Assembly: GCF_005503445.1 (NCBI RefSeq)
Contig: NZ_SCOH01000023.1
Location: 28,708 to 92,707, forward strand
Length of the DNA stretch: 64,000 nt
Reading direction: 5' to 3'
Origin: Chitinivorax sp. B
GTDB taxonomy: Bacteria > Pseudomonadota > Gammaproteobacteria > Burkholderiales > SCOH01
Shown here: piece after piece, positions 8,962 to 17,150 of the stretch
Layout of the letters: the number at the start of each line of letters is the position of its first letter
How positions within the stretch are numbered: position 1 is the first letter of the stretch
The notes under the pieces: model-generated
Told to the model about the DNA's origin: nothing
The model's database searches: none
What the model saw: only the letters and a program-made list of their open reading frames with translations
Translations under genes and position numbers: made by a program

Positions 8962-9424
8962 GTAATTTCCTCCCTGATTGTGTGCACTGCGTCATTTTCC
9001 GGGAGTGGAAGTGCTGTGCCCAAAGTGGCGTCGAATGTTAGCACTTTGTCTATGACGGAGATAGTAGGACCAGTGCTCAACATGTTGCGTTGCCGCATTC
9101 GGATGCAGCGATGTCGAGAGGGGAGCGGTATCGCGTTAAGTCGCTGGAATGCAACGATTTGAACAGATCATTTATACCCAAGATACCTTCGCTTTACGGA
9201 AAATGTGAAAAAACGAATGTTTTCGGAGGCGATTCAAGGTGCAGGCAATACTGGCAAGAGGGGCCTGCTGTGAATTATGCTAATGGCAGCAACATGTTTT
9301 TTGATGGATTGGCTGGACTTGGTGTGGCATGGGGGAGTGGGTTTTTATATATGAAAATTGGTATATTTAAGCTGATTGTTGTGACTTTGCCAAATAGCCC
9401 GTCATCAGGGCATAAAGGAGACGC
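8962..9424. other. Intergenic region between divergent kup and parA
   Basis: No convincing gene is present. A 112-codon frame at 9090-9428 lacks a ribosome site, has no recognisable domain and overlaps the parA start, so I do not call it. The kup and parA leaders and promoters must lie here; AAAGGAG at 9415-9421 is the parA ribosome site. The part from about 9280 is AT-richer. Confidence 0.5.
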
Positions 9425-10192
9425 ATGAAGCGCGTAATATTCAATCAGAAAGGCGGGGTCGGCAAATCCACCATTACGGTCAATCTGGCGGCAATTGCGG
9501 CATCGGAAGGAATGCGTACCTTGGTGTTGGATCTGGATCCGCAAGGTAATGCCACACGCTATCTGTTGGGTGATCAGGCTGATCAAGTCAAGCCAACTCT
9601 GGCAGAGTTGTTTGCGCAGACGCTGAGCTTCAGCTTGTATTCCAGAAAGATCAGTGACTTTGTCCATGCTACGCCTTTCGACAAGCTGTCGTTGATTCCT
9701 TCCAGCCCAGAGCTGGCTGACATGCAGTCCAAACTGGAATCACGCTACAAAATCTTCAAATTGCGTGATTCGCTGAAAGAAATCACGAATCAATTCGACT
9801 GTGTCTTTATCGATACACCACCCGCGCTGAATTTTTATACCTTGTCTGCCCTGATTGCTGCCGATTCCTGCCTGATTCCATTCGATTGCGACGATTTCTC
9901 ACGGCGTGCGCTGTATACCTTGTTGGACAACGTTCAGGAGATTCGCGAGGACCACAACCCCAATCTGGATGTCGGCGGTATCGTGGTCAATCAGTTTCAG
10001 GCACGGGCGGCCTTGCCGACCAAGCTGGTTCAGGAGCTCAAAGACGAAGGGCTGCCGGTGCTCGACGCTTATCTGTCATCGTCAGTCAAAATCCGGGAAT
10101 CGCACGAGCAATCGGTGCCGATGATTCATCTGGATGCTCGGCATAAGCTGTCACAAGAGTATTTGGCGTTATACCGTGCGATCAGTCAGTGA
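9425..10192 (+). CDS. ParA/Soj-family ATPase without a parB partner
   Basis: Cytoplasmic Walker-type ATPase of 255 residues. The deviant Walker A box is present at residues 8-16 (KGGVGKST), followed by the A-prime region VLDLDPQGNAT and the Walker B-type DCVFIDTPPALNFYT. Such proteins position chromosomes, plasmids, chemosensory clusters or other cargo. No parB-like gene or centromere-like repeat adjoins it. The next gene, 88 bases downstream in the same direction, encodes a large multi-PAS kinase, so a role in placing a signalling complex is possible but speculative. The ATG at 9425 is supported by AAAGGAG. Confidence 0.88.
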   Translation: MKRVIFNQKGGVGKSTITVNLAAIAASEGMRTLVLDLDPQGNATRYLLGDQADQVKPTLAELFAQTLSFSLYSRKISDFVHATPFDKLSLIPSSPELADMQSKLESRYKIFKLRDSLKEITNQFDCVFIDTPPALNFYTLSALIAADSCLIPFDCDDFSRRALYTLLDNVQEIREDHNPNLDVGGIVVNQFQARAALPTKLVQELKDEGLPVLDAYLSSSVKIRESHEQSVPMIHLDARHKLSQEYLALYRAISQ

Positions 10193-10280
10193 CAGCCTGC
10201 TTGGCGCATTCACCCACGATTCCGTCCATAGATGGTGGCGGGGGTATGGTACGCCGGTTGCGACAGGCAACCGATAGATC

Positions 10281-13200
10281 ATGACGACTGATGTACGACT
10301 CGTCAGCAAATTCCGGCTGGCGCTATCACGGCTGCTGCGTGCACTGACCATCCGTCCTTCGTTGAAATGGATTGTTTTGGTGGTCGGGTTGGGGCTGACC
10401 GCCGTGTCTGCATGGCAAACCGGCATGGATGCCGAGCGGGCCGCACGTGAGCAGGCAAGGCTCAAATCCAACGCTCGATTGGACGCATTGAGCGCCGAAC
10501 TGGCTCGGGTTGTCTCGTACAGTCGGCAATTTTCGGCTTTCTTCACCGTTGATGCTTTCCCACATTTCCGCCAGTTCAATGCTTATGCTACAGCGCTTGG
10601 CAAGATGCCCCGAGGGGCGGTGATGATCGGCATGGTTTCCCGAGTACGCAACGATCAGGTGACTACGTTTCAGCAACGTTTTGACGCTGTGTCGGAAGGC
10701 GTACCGGAGTTGAAAGGGACCCGCTTCCCCTGGGCCCAGATCATCAACAGCCGACCCTATTATTACCCTTTGCAGTACGCCTATCCGCTGGTCGGGATCC
10801 CAGTTGGTACCGATATCGTCGGCATGCCTCAACTGCGCCGTAGTTTTGCCGATGCGTTGTCTCAGGGCGGGCCGCTGATTACCCCACCGTTCCAACTGGA
10901 TGTGGCGGGTATCCCTCGGACGCTGGTTGCGTTGATCACGCCTGTGCAGCGTGACGCACAACAGCCGGCCGATGGCTTTGTGATGATGTTGCTGGATGTC
11001 GACAAGTTGTTGTCGTCCATCTCTGATGGCGGCGTGACGCATGATCGCTTCGTAGTGACCGTGGTTGATTCCAGTGATCCCCGAATGGGGCGACGTTTGT
11101 ACCCGCTCAGCGACGCGGAACTGGCCAGCCATGTTCTGAGCTCGCCACAAAGTGTCCGTTTCCAGCGTGATCTGGATTTTGCGGGCCGGCGTTGGTCCGT
11201 GTATCTGGAAGGGGTGGTACGACCGGATATGGACATGATCTGGTCACGTTTATTGATCGGATTCGCGTTGACAGCCCTGGCTATGTTGCTGGTGATTGGT
11301 GCGCAATACCGCGGATTCGAGGCAGTACAGGTCACTGGGGAGCGGCTCAAACGCGCGGCCGAATCCAACGAAGCGTTAAGGGTATTGCTGCAGCAGCGCG
11401 AACAGACCGAAACAGCTCTGCGGGCCAGCGAAGCCCGGATGCGAACGATACTGGATGCCTCCAGCGATGCCATTGTGCTGTTTGATCGGCTTGGCACTGT
11501 AGAATTGTTCAATCCCGCGGCGGAAAAGATGTTCGGCCATCTGCACGATCATGTGATTGGCGGTCATGTATCCATCCTACTGCCGGAAACAATGCGGCAC
11601 GAAGGCGCCGCACAACAGGTTCTGGAATCTTTGGTAGACGGCGTAGGACAGACCAGAGAATTGCTGGCACTACGTGGCAATGGTGAATTGTTCCCGTTGG
11701 AACTGACCGTGAATGTAGCCGAGCTAGCCGGTACACGCTATTTTGTGGCCACTGGTCGAGAAATCACGGAGCGCAAAAAAGCCGAGCGTTTGTTGTTTGA
11801 GAGCGAATACAAGCACCGTGCGATTCTGGATGCTGCCTATATCGGTATTTATGTATTGCAGGATGATGCCCTGCAATATGTCAATCCGACTTTCGCTCGT
11901 TACTTCCGCATGAAACGTGAGCATATGCAGCAGTTGCAACCGCTGAGCCTGCTGGCATCGGAATCGCAAGACATTTTCCGCGAACAGAGCGATGCTGCAT
12001 ATGCTTCGTCCAATCATGTGTTGCCGGTAGAGGTTGCCTGCGTGCGTGCCGATGGTACCCGGTTTGTCGGGCTGCTGACCATGCAACGTATTACCTACGC
12101 CAATCGACCAGGCTTGACCGGGTCGCTTCTGGATGTGACCGAGCGTAAGCAGGTCGAAGAGGCTGTCAGGCAGTCCGAACAGAAAACCCGGGCCATTCTG
12201 GCCGCGTTGCCTGATACAACAATTCGTTTGGATATGGATGGCGTGGTATTGGATTGCCGTAGCCCAGACGAGCGGCTGACCAACCTGTTTTCTGTTTCCT
12301 TGATCGGTCACCCGTTGGATCAAGTTCTACCAGAGGAGGTTGCACAACGAATCCGCAGTTTTATCGAGCAGGCTGCCAGGGTACGACAGATCAAGCAGCT
12401 GGAATTTGGCATGCTGGTTGGAGCCGCTGGCATGACTTTCGATGCCCGCATCGCACCTTACGGGCCAACCGAATGCTTGTTGATTCTGCGCGATATTACC
12501 GAGCGAAAGCGGACTGAGGCTGAATTGATCCGCCATCGCGACCATTTGGCGGAAATGGTCACGGAACGGACCTCCGAACTGCAGGCCATGTTGGATACCA
12601 CGCCTTTGGCCATGGCGCGCCTGGCGCAACGTACCTTTGTGGATGTCAATCGCGCCATGGAGGATCTGTTCAAGCGCTCTGCCGTCGATTTCATGGGGCA
12701 ACGTACGCGGGTGATCTACCCTGATGATGCTAGCTATTTGGCGTTGGGGCAGCGTATTTACCCATCCTTGGGGCGGGGTGATGTGTTTCACGAAGAGGTC
12801 AAGTTCGTGGATGCCAACGGTGAACACTTCTGGTGCGAAATGTATGGTAAGGCGATTGATCCAGCCAACCCACTGGGATCGTCGGTGTGGGTATTCCAGG
12901 ATATTACCGAGCGAAAGATCACCGAGCAGGCGTTGACTGAGGCCAAGGAAATTGCCGAATCCGCCAACCGGGCCAAGTCCGAGTTTCTGGCCAACATGTC
13001 ACATGAGCTGCGCACGCCAATGCATGCCATTCTGGGTTTTGCCGACATGGGTTTGTCCAAGTCGGACACGGCTACACGTGAGAAGCTGGCACATTATTTC
13101 GACCGTATCCGGCAAAGTGGCAAACGGTTGTTGTCCATTCTCAATGATCTGCTGGATTTGTCCAAACTGGAAGCCGGCAAAATGGAATACCGTTTCGACC

Positions 13201-13679
13201 GACGTGATGTGGTGCCCGTGATCGAAGAGGCGATGGATGAACTACACCAGTTGGCTGCCGACAAGCATCTGGATATCACATTGCAGATTCGGGGCGATAC
13301 TTGGGGGGATTTCGATACCTTGCGTATTAGCCAAGTGGTACGCAACCTGCTGTCCAACGCAATCAAATTCAGTCCGCCCAACAGCAAGATCGATGTGCAA
13401 TGTGGTCGAGAGCCGTGGTACAACAAGATGGCATTGCGGGTGACGGTGCGGGACTGGGGCCCAGGTGTGCCAGATCAGGAAATCGACCGTATCTTCGATA
13501 AATTCATTCAAAGCAGCCAGACCAAAACTGGTGCTGGTGGTACCGGTCTGGGGCTGGCGATCTGTCGTGAAATCGCCCATGCGCATGGTGGCGAGATCAC
13601 GGCGCGCAATCATAGTGATGGCGGGGTGAGCTTCTCGTTTGTTCTCCCCGATTCTTACCGAGGTAACGATGGAAAATAA
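10281..13679 (+). CDS. Membrane multi-PAS sensor histidine kinase with CHASE-like domain
   Basis: Sensor kinase of 1132 residues. The order is: cytoplasmic lead, membrane helix at about 28-48, an extracytoplasmic region to about 320 resembling CHASE (FPHFRQFNAYATALGKMPRG), a second helix at about 325-345, then four PAS-type modules. Three PAS modules end in the typical ITERKK, VTERKQ and ITERKR/ITERKI tails, with a short coiled coil (HRDHLAEMVTERTSEL) before the last. The HisKA box SEFLANMSHELRTPMHAILG has the phospho-accepting His at about 908. The ATPase domain has NLLSNAIKF, DWGPGVPD and GTGLGLAIC. Its stop overlaps the following response regulator by 11 bases, so the two are a pair. The ligand is unknown. 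Confidence 0.93.
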   Translation: MTTDVRLVSKFRLALSRLLRALTIRPSLKWIVLVVGLGLTAVSAWQTGMDAERAAREQARLKSNARLDALSAELARVVSYSRQFSAFFTVDAFPHFRQFNAYATALGKMPRGAVMIGMVSRVRNDQVTTFQQRFDAVSEGVPELKGTRFPWAQIINSRPYYYPLQYAYPLVGIPVGTDIVGMPQLRRSFADALSQGGPLITPPFQLDVAGIPRTLVALITPVQRDAQQPADGFVMMLLDVDKLLSSISDGGVTHDRFVVTVVDSSDPRMGRRLYPLSDAELASHVLSSPQSVRFQRDLDFAGRRWSVYLEGVVRPDMDMIWSRLLIGFALTALAMLLVIGAQYRGFEAVQVTGERLKRAAESNEALRVLLQQREQTETALRASEARMRTILDASSDAIVLFDRLGTVELFNPAAEKMFGHLHDHVIGGHVSILLPETMRHEGAAQQVLESLVDGVGQTRELLALRGNGELFPLELTVNVAELAGTRYFVATGREITERKKAERLLFESEYKHRAILDAAYIGIYVLQDDALQYVNPTFARYFRMKREHMQQLQPLSLLASESQDIFREQSDAAYASSNHVLPVEVACVRADGTRFVGLLTMQRITYANRPGLTGSLLDVTERKQVEEAVRQSEQKTRAILAALPDTTIRLDMDGVVLDCRSPDERLTNLFSVSLIGHPLDQVLPEEVAQRIRSFIEQAARVRQIKQLEFGMLVGAAGMTFDARIAPYGPTECLLILRDITERKRTEAELIRHRDHLAEMVTERTSELQAMLDTTPLAMARLAQRTFVDVNRAMEDLFKRSAVDFMGQRTRVIYPDDASYLALGQRIYPSLGRGDVFHEEVKFVDANGEHFWCEMYGKAIDPANPLGSSVWVFQDITERKITEQALTEAKEIAESANRAKSEFLANMSHELRTPMHAILGFADMGLSKSDTATREKLAHYFDRIRQSGKRLLSILNDLLDLSKLEAGKMEYRFDRRDVVPVIEEAMDELHQLAADKHLDITLQIRGDTWGDFDTLRISQVVRNLLSNAIKFSPPNSKIDVQCGREPWYNKMALRVTVRDWGPGVPDQEIDRIFDKFIQSSQTKTGAGGTGLGLAICREIAHAHGGEITARNHSDGGVSFSFVLPDSYRGNDGK

Positions 13680-14592
13680 CAGTAACGGCCATTTGCTGAT
13701 TGTCGACGATGAACCCTTCAATCTCGAAATCCTGACGGAATATCTGGAAGACGCGGGCTATCAGGTATCGGCTGCGGAAGATGGGATGGCAGCTTGGGAA
13801 GCATTGCAACAGGACGACCAGGAGTTCGACGCGGTATTGCTGGACCGCATGATGCCACGCATGAATGGTATGGAACTGCTGACCAAGATCAAGGCCGAAA
13901 CCCGTTTTGAAACCTTGCCGGTGGTCATGCAGACCGCGATGGGGGCACCGGACTCGGTGCGTGAAGGGTTGCTGGCAGGTGCGTACTATTATCTGACCAA
14001 GCCCTTTGAGCGCGAAACATTGTTGGCGATCGTGGCGGCTGCCATCCGTGACCGTCGTGAGCAGCGTGCGCTGATCCAGGAGTTGTCTCGCCAACGAAAC
14101 ACGCTGGCACTGCTGACCTCGGGCAGCTTCGTGTTTCGAACCATTGATGAGGCACATAATCTGACGGCTTTGTTGTCTTCCATGTGCCCACAGCCAGAAA
14201 AGACTGCCTTGGGTCTGTCGGAACTGCTGATCAATGCGGTCGAACATGGAAATTTGGCGATCACCTATCAGGAGAAGTCGACCTTGATGCATGCCAACCG
14301 CTGGCGGCAAGAGGTGGATGCGCGATTGGCTCGACCGGAATATGCAGACAAACATGTGACTGTCGAGGTCGCCCGTAATGACGATGCATTGCACATCGTC
14401 ATTACCGATCAGGGGCAAGGTTTCGACTGGCAGCCTTTTCTCGACTTTGCACCGGAACGGGCGTTCGATCCACATGGGAGAGGGATCTCCATGGCCCGGA
14501 TGTTGAGTTTTGATGCGGTCGAATACCAAGGGGTAGGCAATCAAGTGAAAGCTACCGTCAAATTAGTGGCCAATCGTACCAATCAGCAGTAG
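13669..14592 (+). CDS. Response regulator with C-terminal RsbW-type ATPase/kinase domain
   Basis: Two-domain protein of 307 residues. The receiver has IVDDEPFNLEILTEYLE, the phospho-acceptor Asp at about 59 in DAVLLDRMMPRMNG, and the Lys of YYLTKPFE. After a linker comes an ATPase fold of the anti-sigma serine kinase class: the N-box LSELLINAVEHGNLAI and the G-box TDQGQGFDWQPFLD with GRGISMARML. No DNA-binding domain is visible, so the output is probably protein phosphorylation or partner switching. The ATG at 13669 has GAGG seven bases upstream and overlaps the kinase stop; a longer start at 13639 lies inside the kinase gene. No sigma or anti-sigma antagonist gene is seen nearby. Confidence 0.88.
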   Translation: MENNSNGHLLIVDDEPFNLEILTEYLEDAGYQVSAAEDGMAAWEALQQDDQEFDAVLLDRMMPRMNGMELLTKIKAETRFETLPVVMQTAMGAPDSVREGLLAGAYYYLTKPFERETLLAIVAAAIRDRREQRALIQELSRQRNTLALLTSGSFVFRTIDEAHNLTALLSSMCPQPEKTALGLSELLINAVEHGNLAITYQEKSTLMHANRWRQEVDARLARPEYADKHVTVEVARNDDALHIVITDQGQGFDWQPFLDFAPERAFDPHGRGISMARMLSFDAVEYQGVGNQVKATVKLVANRTNQQ

Positions 14593-14787
14593 GATATCCT
14601 ATATAAAAGATGATTATCGTCATTGGCTTGTCGATAGTTATTTACATTCAAATAATCAATTTTAAGCATGTTTCTTGTCAGCGCAGCCCTGGGTGAGATG
14701 TGCTACCGCCCTAATATGGCAAGTTCATTGTTTCTGCATAAAGCTGGCTGTGCTGTGCCTAGGATGTAGCGGCGACAGTTGTGTTGT

Positions 14788-15261
14788 TCATTCCCAGGCA
14801 TTCAGCCACCCGGTGGCGGTCACCCGCCCGCGTTTGATTGCTATGACCAGCTGATCGTGGCCACCACGCCACTGGTATAGCCAGTACTGGCCTGCAGGTG
14901 CGCCTTGCCACTCGGTATGGTCACGTATCTCAGGATAACGTGGGTGGTCAGCTTGTATGGTGTCGTCCGGCTTACCCATGAGCTGTCGCGTTTGTGTCGT
15001 ATCCAATCGTTTCTGTAGCACATACCCAGCCAGTGTCTGCATGGCACGATGTTTTCGTCCCTGCCACTGATCGACGTCGGGTATCCAGTTTCCTCCGCTG
15101 AAGTGGCCTTGCACTGTACGCAGTTGACGAAAGTCTGCGGCAGTTTGTGCAATCGATTGGTCAGATGTGGCGCTGGCTGTCTGCCCGGTCATGACCAGCA
15201 ACAGGCTGGCTGTGACAGCGGACTTCAACAGTGTGTTCAACCAGAAAGAGGAGGTGGTCAT
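14788..15261 (-). CDS. Hypothetical secreted protein
   Basis: I do not recognise the family. The 157-residue product has a signal peptide (about residues 11-32, with AVTASLLLVMTGQTASA) and a hydrophilic mature part. A segment reading RQLMGKPDD followed by YWLYQW and LVIAIKRGRV loosely resembles small outer-membrane lipoproteins of the SmpA/BamE fold, but no lipobox cysteine is seen. The start at 15261 is preferred because AAGGA lies about ten bases upstream; the longer frame to 15417 adds 52 residues that look non-secretory. It is divergent from the carboxypeptidase gene and shares a 121-base promoter region with it. Confidence 0.6.
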   Translation of the reverse strand: MTTSSFWLNTLLKSAVTASLLLVMTGQTASATSDQSIAQTAADFRQLRTVQGHFSGGNWIPDVDQWQGRKHRAMQTLAGYVLQKRLDTTQTRQLMGKPDDTIQADHPRYPEIRDHTEWQGAPAGQYWLYQWRGGHDQLVIAIKRGRVTATGWLNAWE

Positions 15262-15382
15262 CCTAAGCAGTCCTTGTAGGGAAAGGTGGTGAAAGTATGG
15301 CCCGCGATCTGCTGGCTTCACAAGGGCACTGCAGTCGCTACGGAGTGCAATGTTGTTTTCTCGATCAACTAAGGAGATACGC

Positions 15383-17122
15383 ATGAAAAGGGCTCTAACC
15401 CTATGCGGGTTCGTCATGTTTACGAACGTCGCGCTGGGACCGATTGCCGTTGCAGCGCCGAGTCATGGTCCGGAAACCCTCCAGCTGCTGGAGCAGGAGA
15501 AGGCAAACAACAACATCTACAAGGCTTATTTCCCGAGCCAGGAGATCGCGCGTAAGGCCGCCATCTCTTTTCATGAGCAGATGCTGGAGTCACATTACGA
15601 TAAGGGTTACCTGATCCTGGAATTGGACCAGCAGGAGTTGGACAAGTTGTCCCAATTCGGTTTCCGGTTTGAACCGGCGACGGAGTTCATTGCCCAACGC
15701 AATCAGATTCTCGATCAACTGCAACAGATTCAGGCCAAGCGTCGTGCGATCGACCCGATGGCAGCGGATGTCGAGCTGACGGCCATCCCTGGCTACAGTT
15801 GCTACGAGACAGTGGAAGAGACCTATGCGGCTGCACAGGGGTTTACTGTCACCAAACCCAATCTGGCTACCTGGACGGATGTGGGTGATTCCTGGCAGAA
15901 AACCAAGGGCTTGGGTGGCTATGATATTCGTGTCCTGAAGCTGACCAACAAGCTGATCACCACCCCGAAACCGAAATTGTTCATCAATGCTGCCATTCAT
16001 GCTCGTGAATACACCACGGCACCGTTGGTTCTATCATTTGCCCGCTGGCTGCTGGACGGTTATGGGGTCAATGCCGATGCAACCTGGATTCTGGACAACC
16101 ATGAAGTACACCTGATGCTGCATACCAACCCGGATGGTCGCAAGAAAGCTGAAACAGGGTTGTCTTGGCGCAAGAACACCAATCAGGCCTATTGCGGCGC
16201 GGCCAGCAACAGTCGTGGTGCAGATTTGAACCGAAACTTCACTTATGGCTGGAACAGTACCAATGGGCAAGGCTCCAGCGGCAACCCATGCAATCTGACC
16301 TATCGGGGGCCGTCGGCCGGTTCCGAGCCGGAAATCAAGGCCATAGAAGGCTATGTACGGGCAATCTGGCCAGATCGTCGTGGGCCTAACCCGGGGGACC
16401 CGGCTCCTGCCGACACCAGTGGTATTCACCTGGATATTCACAGCTATAGCGAGCTGGTGCTATGGCCATGGGGCAATACCAACAATCCGGCACCTAATGG
16501 CAACGCCCTGCGTACACTGGGCCGCAAGTTTGCCTATTTCAATGGCTACACCCCGCAGCAGTCCATCGGGTTGTACCCGACCGATGGTACCAGTGACGGT
16601 GTCAGCTATGGCGAACTGGGTGTAGCAGCTTATACCTTCGAGTTGGGGACAGCATTTTTCCAGAGTTGCAGTACCTATAACTCGACCATCAAGCCCCGAA
16701 ACTTGAATGCCCTGATTTATGCAGCCAAGGTGGTCCGTACTCCTTACATTACGCCGGGTGGCCCGGATGTGACCAGCATCAGCTTGGCTGGTACGGCTTC
16801 CACTACGGGGGTGACGGCAGGTACACCAGTACCATTGGCGGCGGTAGTGACGGATACACGCTTCAACAATAGCAATGGTGTCGAGCCTACACATAATGTT
16901 GCAGCGGCTGAGTACTATATTGATGTACCGCCCTGGAAGGCCGGAGTAGCATTGCCACTTGTTGCTACGGATGGTGTATTCGATGAAAAGTCGGAAGACA
17001 TCAAGGGGGTGATCAATACGGCCGGCTTGTCGGTGGGCAAGCATCTGGTGTATGTCCGGTCGCGTGATACAACCGGTACCTGGGGGGCGGTGAGTGCAGC
17101 CTTCCTGGTCATCAAACCATAG
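15383..17122 (+). CDS. Secreted M14 family zinc carboxypeptidase
   Basis: Extracellular or periplasmic metallopeptidase of 579 residues. It begins with a signal peptide (MKRALTLCGFVMFTNVALGP, then AVA). The M14 catalytic domain covers about residues 135-455. Zinc ligands are the HxxE pair His206/Glu209 (AAIHAREY) and His353 (LDIHSYSEL); GADLNRNFTYGW contains the substrate-binding Asn-Arg, and Glu420 in YTFELGT is the general base. A C-terminal extension of about 120 residues looks like a beta-sandwich. The ATG is set by AAGGAGA at 15371-15377. It probably trims peptides outside the cell; the preference for basic or neutral ends cannot be told. Confidence 0.92.
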   Translation: MKRALTLCGFVMFTNVALGPIAVAAPSHGPETLQLLEQEKANNNIYKAYFPSQEIARKAAISFHEQMLESHYDKGYLILELDQQELDKLSQFGFRFEPATEFIAQRNQILDQLQQIQAKRRAIDPMAADVELTAIPGYSCYETVEETYAAAQGFTVTKPNLATWTDVGDSWQKTKGLGGYDIRVLKLTNKLITTPKPKLFINAAIHAREYTTAPLVLSFARWLLDGYGVNADATWILDNHEVHLMLHTNPDGRKKAETGLSWRKNTNQAYCGAASNSRGADLNRNFTYGWNSTNGQGSSGNPCNLTYRGPSAGSEPEIKAIEGYVRAIWPDRRGPNPGDPAPADTSGIHLDIHSYSELVLWPWGNTNNPAPNGNALRTLGRKFAYFNGYTPQQSIGLYPTDGTSDGVSYGELGVAAYTFELGTAFFQSCSTYNSTIKPRNLNALIYAAKVVRTPYITPGGPDVTSISLAGTASTTGVTAGTPVPLAAVVTDTRFNNSNGVEPTHNVAAAEYYIDVPPWKAGVALPLVATDGVFDEKSEDIKGVINTAGLSVGKHLVYVRSRDTTGTWGAVSAAFLVIKP

Positions 17123-17150
17123 CGCGATATCCTGTTTGGGACGAGTCACT

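Noticed and set aside
9090..9428. 112-codon frame upstream of parA
   Set aside because: No ribosome site or domain, and it overlaps the parA start; not a credible gene.
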